From the NCBI RefSeq assembly GCF_000935355.1, contig NZ_JXZC01000001.1:310001-374000 (forward strand): a stretch of DNA of 64,000 bases. The letters run 5' to 3'. Origin of the DNA: Rossellomorea aquimaris (GTDB lineage Bacteria; Bacillota; Bacilli; Bacillales; Bacillaceae_B). A program made the translations under genes and the position numbers. Positions within the stretch are counted from its first letter, which is position 1, and every line of letters begins with the position of its first letter. The notes under the pieces are model-generated. The model searched no databases. It saw only the letters and a list, made by a program, of their open reading frames with translations, and was not told the DNA's origin. Below, one piece after another: positions 33,191-42,211 of the stretch.

Positions 33191-33285
33191 ATCCACTAGG
33201 GGTGCCTTATTAAAGGCTGAGATTAAAGTGTGACTTTAAGACCCTTTGAACCTGATCTGGTTGAGACCAGCGTAGGGAAGTGGTG
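33191..33285 (+). promoter_or_regulatory. TPP riboswitch (thi-box aptamer)
   Basis: Conserved THI elements are present in order: ACTAGGGGTGCC, AGGCTGAGAT, ACCCTTTGAACCTGATCTGG, ACCAGCGTAGGGAAGTGG. P1 forms from CCACT (33193-33197) and AGTGG (33279-33283). Binding of thiamin pyrophosphate should favour the terminator at 33327-33372 and shut the operon. Confidence 0.96.
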
Positions 33286-33326
33286 TTTGACGGTCGCGTA
33301 GAATCGTAATCTAACATTCTGATCTC

Positions 33327-33372
33327 AAGCCACTTTCTGTATGCTGTATGCATAATGGAAAGTGGCTTTTTT
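33327..33372 (+). terminator. TPP-riboswitch terminator
   Basis: Stem AAGCCACTTTC (33327-33337) / GAAAGTGGCTT (33358-33368), T6 run. CCACTTTC could also pair with aptamer AAGTGG sequence, giving the switch. Confidence 0.9.
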
Positions 33373-33412
33373 GTTGCCTATTTCGGATCGTCTGGAAAAG
33401 GAGAAAGATACT

Positions 33413-34111
33413 ATGTCATTTACAGCGTACTTAAGAAATGAAGTGAAGGAAATTTGGGAAGCGAGCTTTCAACATCCATTTGTTAAAGGTATCGGCGATG
33501 GAACCCTTCCCCTTCGAAACTTCAGGTATTACATTCTGCAAGATGCTTATTACCTGTCGCACTTTTCAAAGGTGCAGGCACTTGGGGCAGCCAAGGCAAC
33601 AGACTTACATACCACATCGAGAATGGCAACACACGCTGTGGGGACAAATGAAGCAGAGCTTTCACTTCATGAAAATTTCTCAAACCGTTTAGGAATTACG
33701 GAAGAAGAAAAACAGCAGTTTAAACCTTCTCCCACTGCCTATGCCTACACGTCGCATATGTATCGTTCCGCACAGTATGGAGGCCTTGCAGATATTCTGG
33801 CGGCAATACTTCCTTGCTACTGGTTGTATTATGAAATCGGTGAACGCTTGAAATCATCCACACCTGAGGATGCCATCTATCAGGAGTGGATCGCAGCGTA
33901 TGGCGGAGAATGGTTTCGGGAATTAGTGGAAGAACAGATCCATCGACTGGATGGATTGGCTGAAACGATGACGGTAACAGATAAGGAAAGAATGAGAGAG
34001 AATTTTATTTTAAGCAGCATATATGAATTACAGTTTTGGGAAATGGCATACACTCTGGAGAATTGGCCGTTTCAGTCATCTCTTGGTAAAGAAGGTGGAA
34101 TACATGTCTAA
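33413..34111 (+). CDS. tenA: thiaminase II / aminopyrimidine aminohydrolase TenA
   Basis: 232 residues from ATG 33413 (AAAGGAG 9 nt upstream; the reading frame extends back into the terminator but has no start site there). It is an all-helical TenA fold with the active-site Cys in LPCYWLYYEIG (~139) and conserved Glu and Tyr in SIYELQFWEMAY. It hydrolyses aminomethyl-pyrimidine from degraded thiamin to HMP for salvage. It is the first gene of the TPP-riboswitch operon; its end overlaps the start of ykoE. Confidence 0.96.
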   Translation: MSFTAYLRNEVKEIWEASFQHPFVKGIGDGTLPLRNFRYYILQDAYYLSHFSKVQALGAAKATDLHTTSRMATHAVGTNEAELSLHENFSNRLGITEEEKQQFKPSPTAYAYTSHMYRSAQYGGLADILAAILPCYWLYYEIGERLKSSTPEDAIYQEWIAAYGGEWFRELVEEQIHRLDGLAETMTVTDKERMRENFILSSIYELQFWEMAYTLENWPFQSSLGKEGGIHV

Positions 34112-34682
34112 ATTAAAGCTGACGGACATTTTAGTAACGGTCGTTATCTCCATAGGTTTTGGAATCATTTATAAGCTTTGGGGACCGGTCTACAACCTGT
34201 TAAAGCCATTTGGATTGCATGCTGATCAACTGATCTATGGCATGTGGTTCATGGCGGCGACCGTGGCTTTTTTAATCATTCAGAAACCTGGCGTGGCACT
34301 TCTGGCAGAGATTGCAGCATCTTCAGGGGAATTTCTCATGGGAAGTGAATGGGGCCTCGAGGTACTCCTATTCGGTCTGATTCAAGGTTTGTTTGCAGAG
34401 TTCATTTTCCTTATCACCCGCTATAAACGTCATGATGTCTTCATCATTTGTACAGCAGCAGTGTGCTCTGCAATTGGATCAATCCTGATGGACTATTTAA
34501 AAGGATACATGGGAGACCTCGTTCTGTGGAATTTATCACTTTTTATTGGTGCCAGATTAATAGGTTCCATCTTGATAGCAGGCATAGGAGCCTTTTATCT
34601 TGTTAAGGCTTTGGAGAAAACGGGGGTAACCAGTTTGGTAAGACGTGCAGACCAAAGAGATTACGATGCCCTTAATCAGTAA
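34104..34682 (+). CDS. ykoE: ECF transporter S component YkoE (thiamin precursor uptake)
   Basis: 192 residues from ATG 34104, overlapping the tenA stop codon by 8 bp with AAGGTGGA upstream. It has about six membrane segments and the YkoE pattern (GFGIIYKLWGPVYNL; GMWFMAATVAFLIIQKPGVALLAEIAASSGEFLMGS). YkoE is the substrate-binding membrane subunit for an HMP/thiamin-related compound, working with the YkoD ATPase and YkoC. All three are adjacent here in order. Confidence 0.94.
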   Translation: MSKLKLTDILVTVVISIGFGIIYKLWGPVYNLLKPFGLHADQLIYGMWFMAATVAFLIIQKPGVALLAEIAASSGEFLMGSEWGLEVLLFGLIQGLFAEFIFLITRYKRHDVFIICTAAVCSAIGSILMDYLKGYMGDLVLWNLSLFIGARLIGSILIAGIGAFYLVKALEKTGVTSLVRRADQRDYDALNQ

Positions 34683-34696
34683 AGGAGGGAAGGACC

Positions 34697-36124
34697 ATGC
34701 ATGTTGAAAATCTGCGGCTTACATTTTCCGGTTCAGAGAATCTGATGTTTAAAGACGTAAGCCTTAAGATAAAAGACGGGGAAAAGGTATTGCTACTCGG
34801 GCCATCTGGTTGTGGAAAATCCACACTCCTTCAGGTTCTATCCGGTGTGATCCCCCATTCGATAGATGTACCGATGAAAGCTGAATCGATTGAACGTCCT
34901 GAATCTTTCGGGTATGTCTTTCAAGATCCGGACGCTCAATTTTGTATGCCTTATGTTGATGAGGAAATTGCCTTTGTTTTGGAGAACAAGCAAACTCCAA
35001 GAGACGAAATGCCAGAGGAAATTAAAAAACTGTTAAAGAAGGTGAATTTAAGTCTGGGGGATTCCCATACGAAAATCTCATCTCTATCAGGGGGGATGAA
35101 ACAAAAATTGGCCATTGCTTCTGCCCTTGCGCTCCATCCCCATACGCTATTTCTGGATGAACCTACAGCCATGTTGGATGAAGAGAGTACAAAATCTGTA
35201 TGGGAAACAGTGAAAACGAAATGTAAAGATAAAACGTTACTTATTGTTGAACATAAGCTGGATCACGTAATGGAAATCATTGACCGTATTATTCTTTTCG
35301 ATGCTTGTGGAAGGATAGCGGCTGATGGTCCAAAGTCTCACATCTTATCAAATTTTAAGGAAACATTGAAATCAGTTGGGGTATGGTATCCGGAAGCGTG
35401 GAAAGATTATCTTTCTTCCCACCCACCGGAGAAGGTTGCCCCGTTTGGAAGGACGACTATAAAGCTAGAGAACTTCAAAGGGTATGTACAAAAAGAGGTG
35501 AAGATCCACCTTCAAAATGCCGGCAGCATTAAAGGTGAGTGGATTGCAATCACCGGAAAGAACGGAGCCGGGAAATCTACATTACTCCACAGTCTCATGA
35601 AATTCATCCCGACTACCGGGAAGTATGAATTATATGGAAGACAGGTAAAAGGGAAGAATGTTCCAAGAGAATGTACATTTGTTTTTCAAAATCCCGAGTT
35701 TCAGTTTGTAACACACAGTGTGTTTGATGAAGTTGCGTATACCTTTCGGCGGGGGAAGTGGGATGAAGGGATAGTGGAAGAAAAAGTGCATGCACTATTG
35801 AAGCGATTCAAGCTTGATCCATTCAAACATCATCATCCCTATCATTTATCCGTGGGGCAAAAGCGCAGATTAAGCGTCGCAGCCTCCCTTGTCAGGAATA
35901 AAGATATTCTGTTATTGGACGAGCCGACTTTTGGCCAGGATTCCCAAAATACGTTTGCGTTACTTGAGATGCTTCGAGACTATCAAAAAGAAGGGTCTAC
36001 CATTCTGATGGTGACCCATGATGAAAATATCATTACTCACTTTGCATCCAGAGTATGGATCATTGAAAACGGGCGCCTCACCCAGGATTTCAATAATGAG
36101 ATTACAGGTAGTAAAGCAATATGA
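34697..36124 (+). CDS. ykoD: ECF transporter ATPase YkoD (two ABC domains)
   Basis: 475 residues with two fused nucleotide-binding domains. Domain 1 has Walker A GPSGCGKST (~35-43), signature LSGGMKQKL and Walker B TLFLDEP. Domain 2 has GKNGAGKST, a variant signature LSVGQKRRL and LLLDEP. Fused ATPases are the rule for YkoD of the thiamin-precursor ECF system. It sits 14 bp after ykoE with AAAGGAGGGA upstream. Its stop codon overlaps the ykoC start (ATGA). Confidence 0.95.
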   Translation: MHVENLRLTFSGSENLMFKDVSLKIKDGEKVLLLGPSGCGKSTLLQVLSGVIPHSIDVPMKAESIERPESFGYVFQDPDAQFCMPYVDEEIAFVLENKQTPRDEMPEEIKKLLKKVNLSLGDSHTKISSLSGGMKQKLAIASALALHPHTLFLDEPTAMLDEESTKSVWETVKTKCKDKTLLIVEHKLDHVMEIIDRIILFDACGRIAADGPKSHILSNFKETLKSVGVWYPEAWKDYLSSHPPEKVAPFGRTTIKLENFKGYVQKEVKIHLQNAGSIKGEWIAITGKNGAGKSTLLHSLMKFIPTTGKYELYGRQVKGKNVPRECTFVFQNPEFQFVTHSVFDEVAYTFRRGKWDEGIVEEKVHALLKRFKLDPFKHHHPYHLSVGQKRRLSVAASLVRNKDILLLDEPTFGQDSQNTFALLEMLRDYQKEGSTILMVTHDENIITHFASRVWIIENGRLTQDFNNEITGSKAI

Positions 36125-36924
36125 ATATAGAACTCGAGCACAGAGAAACCTGGCTTCATCAAATCAATCCCAGCTTCAAGCTAATGACCTTGATCGGGCT
36201 TTTTGTATTCCTGCTTTTTATTCATTATCTTAACTGGTTGTTATATTTGAGCTTACTGTTTTTTCTCCTGTTATGGGTGTTCTCAGGATATTCATATAAA
36301 ACCGTCAGTCTAATGATCCTACCCTTTTTCCTTGTTTTCATCTCTACAGCTTCATCAATGATTTTATTTGGGAAAGGTGAAACAACATGGATGAAACTTG
36401 GATTGATCCACATTACCGAAGAGAGTTTTTATCGGGGGATCCATGTTGGATTGCGTACCATCGTATTCGCTATCTTGGGATTATTATTTGCCCTTACAAC
36501 GAGACCGGTGAAGCTTTTCTACTCCCTCATGCAGCAGCTGAGATTAAAACCTAAGTATGCGTATAGTTTTATGGCGGGATTTAGATTGATTCCCATTATG
36601 ATTGAAGAATTCTTCACGATACGAAACGCCATGAGAGTCAGGGGAGTTGAAGAACGTAGAGGAATAAAGCACGTATTCCATAAATTGAAATCGTATTCCA
36701 TTCCCCTGCTTGCCCAGAGCATCAGAAGAGCGCACCGAATTGCTGTGGCCATGGAAACAAAGGGTTTTAAAGGAAGTGGGCAGCGAACCTATTACTACAG
36801 AGTAACCTTTTCGAAATATGATGGATATTTCTTGGGGAGCATTCTCTTCATGATTGTGCTCAGTTACTATTTTTCTACCCATCTACCTATTTTTCCGGCG
36901 GGAGATGTTCGCTATGGAAATTGA
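36121..36924 (+). CDS. ykoC: ECF transporter T component YkoC
   Basis: 267 residues, about five membrane segments. It has the EcfT coupling helices with the two A-R-G-type motifs (AMRVRGVEERRG ~160; AMETKGFKGSGQRTYYY ~210) that touch the ATPases. Start ATG 36121 overlaps the ykoD stop codon. It completes the YkoEDC module. Its end overlaps tenI by 11 bp, so the operon is tightly coupled. Confidence 0.94.
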   Translation: MNIELEHRETWLHQINPSFKLMTLIGLFVFLLFIHYLNWLLYLSLLFFLLLWVFSGYSYKTVSLMILPFFLVFISTASSMILFGKGETTWMKLGLIHITEESFYRGIHVGLRTIVFAILGLLFALTTRPVKLFYSLMQQLRLKPKYAYSFMAGFRLIPIMIEEFFTIRNAMRVRGVEERRGIKHVFHKLKSYSIPLLAQSIRRAHRIAVAMETKGFKGSGQRTYYYRVTFSKYDGYFLGSILFMIVLSYYFSTHLPIFPAGDVRYGN

Positions 36925-37537
36925 AACGAGAAAACAATTACATGTGATATCAACAGGAAAACAATCTGTGGAAGAATTAGTGAAAATCTCCAAGTCCATT
37001 TATCCATATCTCGACATGCTCCATCTTCGCGAAAAGCAGTGGACGGGGAAAGAAATGGCTGTGGCCATCGATCGATTAGTAAAAGCAGGAGTCCCATTAA
37101 CAAAATTATGTGTCAATGATCGTGCAGACATTGCCTTTATGAAGCATGTAAGAGGGGTGCAGCTTGGCCATCAAAGTGCGGATATCAGCTTGGTGAAAAG
37201 TGCTTTTCCTTCCTTGAAAATAGGTGCTTCTGTCCATTCCCTTGAAGAAGCACAACTGGCAATGGATAAGGGAGCGGATTATCTACTCTATGGAAATGTA
37301 TATGCTACTTCTTCGAAACCAGGGAAAACCGCCGTGGGAGTAGCAAGTTTGGTGAATTTGGTTCAATCAATCCCTGTCCCTACTATCGCTATCGGTGGCA
37401 TCACACCTAATCGTATACGTGAAATAATGCAAACTGGAGCAAGAGGGGTGGCGGTTTTATCAGGCATTTTCCTGTCAAAAGATCCAATTGATTCAGCCCG
37501 ATCCTATTATAAAGAATTACATAAGGAGGTGAGGTAG
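36914..37537 (+). CDS. tenI: thiazole tautomerase TenI
   Basis: 207 residues from ATG 36914, nine bases after GGCGGGA (ATG 36905 abuts the site). It is a ThiE-like TIM barrel: LHVISTGKQS, MLHLREKQWTGKEM, LCVNDRADIA, GVQLGHQSADI, GASVHSLEEAQLA, YLLYGNVYATSSKPG and IAIGGITPNR. It is distinguished from ThiE by divergence of the pyrimidine site and by its position between ykoC and thiO. TenI aromatises the thiazole phosphate made by ThiG. A true ThiE is at the end of the operon. Confidence 0.9.
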   Translation: MEIETRKQLHVISTGKQSVEELVKISKSIYPYLDMLHLREKQWTGKEMAVAIDRLVKAGVPLTKLCVNDRADIAFMKHVRGVQLGHQSADISLVKSAFPSLKIGASVHSLEEAQLAMDKGADYLLYGNVYATSSKPGKTAVGVASLVNLVQSIPVPTIAIGGITPNRIREIMQTGARGVAVLSGIFLSKDPIDSARSYYKELHKEVR

Positions 37538-37538
37538 T

Positions 37539-38636
37539 TTGGTAAAGCAGTATGACGTCATAATTGTGGGTGGAGGAGTGATTGGCTGCTCCATTGCCTA
37601 TCAGTTATCCAAAAGAGGAAAGAAAGTTCTCCTGATTGAGAGGAATCAATTGGCGGGAAAAGCTTCGAAAGCCGCAGCAGGCATGCTTGGCGTTCAAACA
37701 GAATTACATGGGGGGAGTCCTATGTATCATTTGGCGATGGCAAGCCGGAATATGTATTCTACATTAGCTGAGGAACTCAAAGAAATCAGCGGAATGAACA
37801 TTGAGTATGTAGAAAATGGAATGATTAAACTAGCGAAAACAGAGGAAGAAGCCCATGACTTACTGAAAGTTGCATCTATAGCAGCAAAAGAGGAACAGGT
37901 TGAATGGTTATCTCCTGGAAGCCTATCTATCTACGAACCTTATCTCTCAAAAAATGTGGCTGGTGGTTTATATATTCCAAAGGATGGAAATGTCTCAGCC
38001 CTAAAGCTTACACAAGCGTTAGGTTTGGCAGCGGCAAGTTTAGGTGCAGAAATAAAAGAATTTACGGACGTCTATGATTTTATAATAGAAAGAAGCAGGA
38101 TTACGGGGATTCAAACATCTATAGGTCCCTTTTACGCTAACGAAACGATCGTAGCGGGAGGTGCTTGGAGTCAATCTCTACTGAAACAGTTGAAAAAGAC
38201 TTTCAATACGTATCCAGTCAAAGGAGAATGCTTTTCAGTAAAAGTATCCCGGAAAGTAGTAGAACGTACAATTTTCACTGATGGCTGCTACATTGTTCCG
38301 AAAATGGGTGGAAGACTTTTAATAGGGGCGACAGAGAAGCCCCATACCTTTGATGAAACCATTTCCGTAGATGGTTTATTGAACCTCATGCAGCTGGCGA
38401 CAAGCATATTGCCTGATTTAGCTTACGCCGAGTGGGAAAAGGCTTGGGCCGGCATACGTCCACACACACATCATGGATCTCCATTTATCGGGAGAAGTGA
38501 GGAATGGGATGGTCTTTCCATTGCAACGGGGCATTACCGTAATGGTATTCTCCTCGCCCCAATAACAGGAGTGATGATGGCAGATATTATTGAAGGTAAG
38601 GATACTCACCCAATAGATGAATACCAAAGGAGTTGA
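37539..38636 (+). CDS. thiO: glycine oxidase ThiO
   Basis: 365 residues from TTG 37539, after AAGGAGGTGAGG. It is a FAD-dependent D-amino-acid-oxidase fold: DVIIVGGGVIGCSIAYQLSKRG dinucleotide motif (5-26), KAAAGMLGVQ, and TIVAGGAWSQSLL. The C-terminal WAGIRPHTHHGSPFIG and GHYRNGILLAPITG hold the active-site Arg. It makes dehydroglycine (iminoglycine) from glycine for thiazole synthesis, the aerobic route. Its end is directly followed by thiS. Confidence 0.95.
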   Translation: MVKQYDVIIVGGGVIGCSIAYQLSKRGKKVLLIERNQLAGKASKAAAGMLGVQTELHGGSPMYHLAMASRNMYSTLAEELKEISGMNIEYVENGMIKLAKTEEEAHDLLKVASIAAKEEQVEWLSPGSLSIYEPYLSKNVAGGLYIPKDGNVSALKLTQALGLAAASLGAEIKEFTDVYDFIIERSRITGIQTSIGPFYANETIVAGGAWSQSLLKQLKKTFNTYPVKGECFSVKVSRKVVERTIFTDGCYIVPKMGGRLLIGATEKPHTFDETISVDGLLNLMQLATSILPDLAYAEWEKAWAGIRPHTHHGSPFIGRSEEWDGLSIATGHYRNGILLAPITGVMMADIIEGKDTHPIDEYQRS

Positions 38637-38640
38637 GAAA

Positions 38641-38844
38641 GTGGAATTACGTATAAATGGACAGGTGGTCACGGTCCCAGACACAATTTCGACGATTGCA
38701 GATTTAATTCACTATTTTAAACTTGAAAACAGAGTGATTATTGTTGAACAGAATCAAAACATTCTTGAAAAAAATGAGCATGAAAAGGCTGAACTAAAAA
38801 AAGGCGATACTATTGAGCTTGTCCAATTTGTAGGAGGCGGTTGA
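38641..38844 (+). CDS. thiS: sulfur carrier protein ThiS
   Basis: 67 residues starting at GTG 38641, seven bases after AAAGGAG. Beta-grasp fold: [12 protein letters not shown]...[24 protein letters not shown]...[16 protein letters not shown]. The C-terminal Gly-Gly is adenylated by ThiF and then carries a thiocarboxylate to ThiG. It lies 4 bp after thiO and 1 bp before thiG. Confidence 0.96.
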   Translation: MELRINGQVVTVPDTISTIADLIHYFKLENRVIIVEQNQNILEKNEHEKAELKKGDTIELVQFVGGG

Positions 38845-38845
38845 A

Positions 38846-39610
38846 ATGTTAAAAATCGGAAAGTACACATTCCATTCAAGACTTTTACTGGGAACGGGAA
38901 AATATCCTGATTTTGATATTCAGAAAAGAGCTGTCGAGGTTTCCGGTGCAGAAATTCTTACGTTCACAGTAAGGCGCATGAATATATTTGAGCCTGGTCA
39001 ACCTAATTTCTTGGAGAAACTGAATCTTGAAAACTATTCATTATTACCGAATACAGCAGGGGCTAAATGTGCTCAGGAAGCAGTCCGGCATGCGCAATTA
39101 GCGAGAGCTTCAGGGCTCTGTGACATGATTAAGGTAGAAGTGATCGGATGCGATAAAACGCTGCTGCCCGATCCCGTCGAAACACTGAAAGCAACAGAAG
39201 AATTAATAAAAGAAGGCTTTACGGTGCTTCCCTATACGTCTGATGATGTTGTTCTTGCAAGGAGATTGGAAGAGTTAGGGGCCCATGCCATCATGCCGGG
39301 CGCTTCCCCTATAGGATCTGGACAGGGAATCATCAATCCAGTCAATCTCCGTTTCATCATTGAGCAAACAAAAGTACCGGTCATTGTGGATGCTGGAATT
39401 GGTTCTCCTTCAGATGCTGCTCTTGCGATGGAACTCGGGGCTGATGCTGTATTACTCAATACAGCCGTCTCTTCTGCGAACGATCCCGTTATGATGGCGA
39501 ATGCCATGAGGCTTGCGATTGAAGGGGGGCGATTCGGATTTGAGGCTGGAAGAATTCCGAAGAAACGTTATGCAACAGCAAGCAGCCCAGTGGAGGGGAT
39601 GAGTGTTTGA
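38846..39610 (+). CDS. thiG: thiazole synthase ThiG
   Basis: 254 residues, TIM barrel. Motifs: [55 protein letters not shown] (the Lys forming the Schiff base), [14 protein letters not shown] and [25 protein letters not shown]. It builds thiazole phosphate from deoxyxylulose phosphate, dehydroglycine and ThiS thiocarboxylate. Start ATG 38846 after GGAGGCGG. The stop codon overlaps the thiF start. Confidence 0.97.
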   Translation: MLKIGKYTFHSRLLLGTGKYPDFDIQKRAVEVSGAEILTFTVRRMNIFEPGQPNFLEKLNLENYSLLPNTAGAKCAQEAVRHAQLARASGLCDMIKVEVIGCDKTLLPDPVETLKATEELIKEGFTVLPYTSDDVVLARRLEELGAHAIMPGASPIGSGQGIINPVNLRFIIEQTKVPVIVDAGIGSPSDAALAMELGADAVLLNTAVSSANDPVMMANAMRLAIEGGRFGFEAGRIPKKRYATASSPVEGMSV

Positions 39611-40629
39611 TAGAAGATAGATATTCAAGACAAACGCTGTTTCACCCCATCGGAACAGAGGGACAAAAGTTAATAAGCAATAAACATGTGTTGCTGATCG
39701 GGGCGGGAGCACTGGGAACAGGCAATGCAGAAGCCCTTGTGCGTGCTGGTATCGGGAAGTTGACGATTGTGGATCGTGATTATGTAGAATGGAGTAATTT
39801 ACAACGTCAGCAGCTATATAACGAGGAAGATGCAAGAAATCGAATCCCCAAAGCTGTTGCGGCAAAAAAAAGACTCCAGGCGATTAATTCAACTGTGAAA
39901 ATTGAAGAGCATGTACTGGATGCCATGCCCGAAGAAATGTTGAGACTTGCCAAGAACGTAGATCTTATCATCGATGCAACGGATAACTTTGATACAAGAA
40001 TGATCATAAATGATATCTCTCAAAAATATTCCATTCCTTGGATTTATGGTGCGTGTGTTGGGAGTTATGGACTATCATTCACTATTCTTCCCGGTATCAC
40101 CCCTTGTCTTCAATGTTTGATCGGCACTGTTCCAATCGGTGGGATGACATGTGATACAGCGGGCATCATCTGCCCTGCCGTCTCCACAGTGGTGGCTTAT
40201 CAAACAACTGATGCATTAAAGATACTTGTAGAAGACATGGAGGCACTTGGGAATAAAGTGGTCTCTTTTGATTTATGGAAAAATGAGCATACTTCGCTTG
40301 ATGTGAGCAAACTGAAAAGGGATGGATGCCCTTCATGTGGAGAGCATAATACATTCCCCAGTCTGAAATACGAAAATCAAACCAAAACAGCCGTCCTTTG
40401 TGGGAGGGATTCAGTTCAGATCCGTCCAGTTTCAAAACATGGAATCGATCTTATTGAACGATCACAATGGTTAGAACTCCAGGGGACACAAGTTGTTAGA
40501 AATCCATATTTGATTTCATTCGAGGTCGAATCTTATCGAATCGTACTCTTTCGTGATGGACGTGCTCTCGTTCACGGAACAAAAGATGTAAGGGAAGCAA
40601 AATCGGTTTATCATCGTTATTTGGGATAA
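39607..40629 (+). CDS. thiF: ThiS adenylyltransferase ThiF
   Basis: 340 residues from TTG 39607, overlapping the thiG stop codon. E1-like fold: [41 protein letters not shown] (ATP site), [25 protein letters not shown], and zinc ligands CLQC and CPSC. It adenylates ThiS. Compared with short E. coli ThiF it has the longer C-terminal tail usual for Bacillus ThiF/MoeB-like proteins. Confidence 0.94.
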   Translation: MIEDRYSRQTLFHPIGTEGQKLISNKHVLLIGAGALGTGNAEALVRAGIGKLTIVDRDYVEWSNLQRQQLYNEEDARNRIPKAVAAKKRLQAINSTVKIEEHVLDAMPEEMLRLAKNVDLIIDATDNFDTRMIINDISQKYSIPWIYGACVGSYGLSFTILPGITPCLQCLIGTVPIGGMTCDTAGIICPAVSTVVAYQTTDALKILVEDMEALGNKVVSFDLWKNEHTSLDVSKLKRDGCPSCGEHNTFPSLKYENQTKTAVLCGRDSVQIRPVSKHGIDLIERSQWLELQGTQVVRNPYLISFEVESYRIVLFRDGRALVHGTKDVREAKSVYHRYLG

Positions 40630-40644
40630 AGGGAGGAGAACATC

Positions 40645-41454
40645 ATGATTAAAAAAGCATTGACGATTGCCGGATCTGATTGTGGCGGTGGGGCTGGGAT
40701 CCAGGCAGATCTCAAGACGTTTCAGGAGCTGAATGTCTATGGGATGTCTGCCATAACAGCAGTGACGGCGCAAAATACAAGAGGTGTACAGGGTGTGTAT
40801 CCATTATCTAGAGAGGCTGTCATAGATCAATTGACATCGATTGCTGAAGATTTATCTCCCAAAGCCATCAAAACGGGCATGCTGGTGAACGAAGACATTA
40901 TTTATCATGTTGCCGACTTTGTTCGATCACACTCTTGGACGAATCTCGTTGTAGATCCTGTCATGGTAGCAAAAGGGGGAGCAACTTTATTGGAGAGGGA
41001 AGCCGTTAACGCTCTGGTCAATGAATTGATCCCCCTTGCGTTGGTTGTCACGCCGAACATCCCTGAAGCCGAGGCATTGACAGGGATGGACATTTTGAAC
41101 GATATTGAACGTAAGAAAGCGGCGATGGTATTGTTCCAGATGGGGGCGAAACATGTGGTGATTAAAGGTGGGCATCAATCTCACGCTCAATCTTTACAAG
41201 CTACCGACATCCTCTTTGATGGAAAAAGATTTTATGAGTTTAGCAGTCCGAGAGTCTTCACACCCCACACACATGGAACAGGGTGTACATTCTCTGCTGT
41301 GATTACAGCACAATTAGCCAAGGGACATACGGTCTATGATTCTGTCCAAACAGCCAAACATTTTATAACTGCCGCGATCAGTGACTCACTGGGTATTGGG
41401 AGTGAACACGGTCCGACGAATCATTGGGCGTACCAAGCAGGTATGAATGTATGA
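40645..41454 (+). CDS. thiD: HMP/HMP-phosphate kinase ThiD
   Basis: 269 residues, ribokinase-like fold. Motifs: [22 protein letters not shown] (5-26), [53 protein letters not shown] and [12 protein letters not shown] (anion hole and catalytic Asp region). It phosphorylates the pyrimidine twice to HMP-PP. Start ATG 40645 after GGGAGGAG. The stop codon overlaps the thiE start (ATGA). Confidence 0.96.
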   Translation: MIKKALTIAGSDCGGGAGIQADLKTFQELNVYGMSAITAVTAQNTRGVQGVYPLSREAVIDQLTSIAEDLSPKAIKTGMLVNEDIIYHVADFVRSHSWTNLVVDPVMVAKGGATLLEREAVNALVNELIPLALVVTPNIPEAEALTGMDILNDIERKKAAMVLFQMGAKHVVIKGGHQSHAQSLQATDILFDGKRFYEFSSPRVFTPHTHGTGCTFSAVITAQLAKGHTVYDSVQTAKHFITAAISDSLGIGSEHGPTNHWAYQAGMNV

Positions 41455-42092
41455 ACCTCAGAAGAAGTTTGCAGTTATATTTTGTGATGGGAAGCCCTAA
41501 TTGTGAGAAGCATCCGGCACATGTATTAGAGGAAGCCCTTTTAGGCGGAGTGACCATGTTTCAATTCCGTGAAAAGGGTATGGAAGCTTTAGAAGGTGAA
41601 GCGAAAGTTGAGCTGGCTCATGAGCTGCAGCGTTTATGTCGTAAACACGGTGTTCCTTTCATCGTGAATGATGATGTGGAGCTGGCGTTATTAATGAACG
41701 CAGATGGAGTACATATAGGTCAGGAGGATGAACCTATCGATAAAGTCCGTAGGAAAATAGGGAATAGAATACTTGGTGTCTCCTCTCATGATGTGAATGA
41801 AGCGAGGTCAGCTGTGGAGTCCGGGGCAGACTACCTAGGAGTCGGTCCTATGTTTCCTACCAATACAAAGAATGATTGTAGAGAGGTCCGTGGTCCGAAA
41901 GTCATCCAATCAATAAGAACAAATGGTATCGATATCCCCCTTGTCGGGATTGGAGGCATTCAATACAGTAATGCATCTAAAGTATTTGAAGCAGGTGCGG
42001 ACGGTGTCGCAGTCATCTCAGCGATTTCAAAACATCCCTATAGCACGGAAAAGATAGCCCGAGCTGTCCAACAAAAGCTTTTACGATTGTGA
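41451..42092 (+). CDS. thiE: thiamine-phosphate synthase ThiE
   Basis: 213 residues from ATG 41451 (overlaps the thiD stop codon). TIM barrel with LYFVMGSPN, TMFQFREKG, HGVPFIVNDDVELALLMNADGVHIGQED, GVSSHDVNEA, YLGVGPMFPTNTKND and PLVGIGGI, all ThiE catalytic or phosphate-binding segments. It joins HMP-PP and thiazole phosphate to thiamin phosphate. Last gene of the operon; I see no clear terminator before tcyP. Confidence 0.95.
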   Translation: MNLRRSLQLYFVMGSPNCEKHPAHVLEEALLGGVTMFQFREKGMEALEGEAKVELAHELQRLCRKHGVPFIVNDDVELALLMNADGVHIGQEDEPIDKVRRKIGNRILGVSSHDVNEARSAVESGADYLGVGPMFPTNTKNDCREVRGPKVIQSIRTNGIDIPLVGIGGIQYSNASKVFEAGADGVAVISAISKHPYSTEKIARAVQQKLLRL

Positions 42093-42211
42093 TCGGTTCA
42101 GAATAAAAAATTAAACCACTATAGCAACATATCTCTCTCTCCCTCATCATACTATACAGTAGACCTCGGTCTAACTTGTATCATCATCAACGATAAGAGG
42201 GAGGGGTAAGA

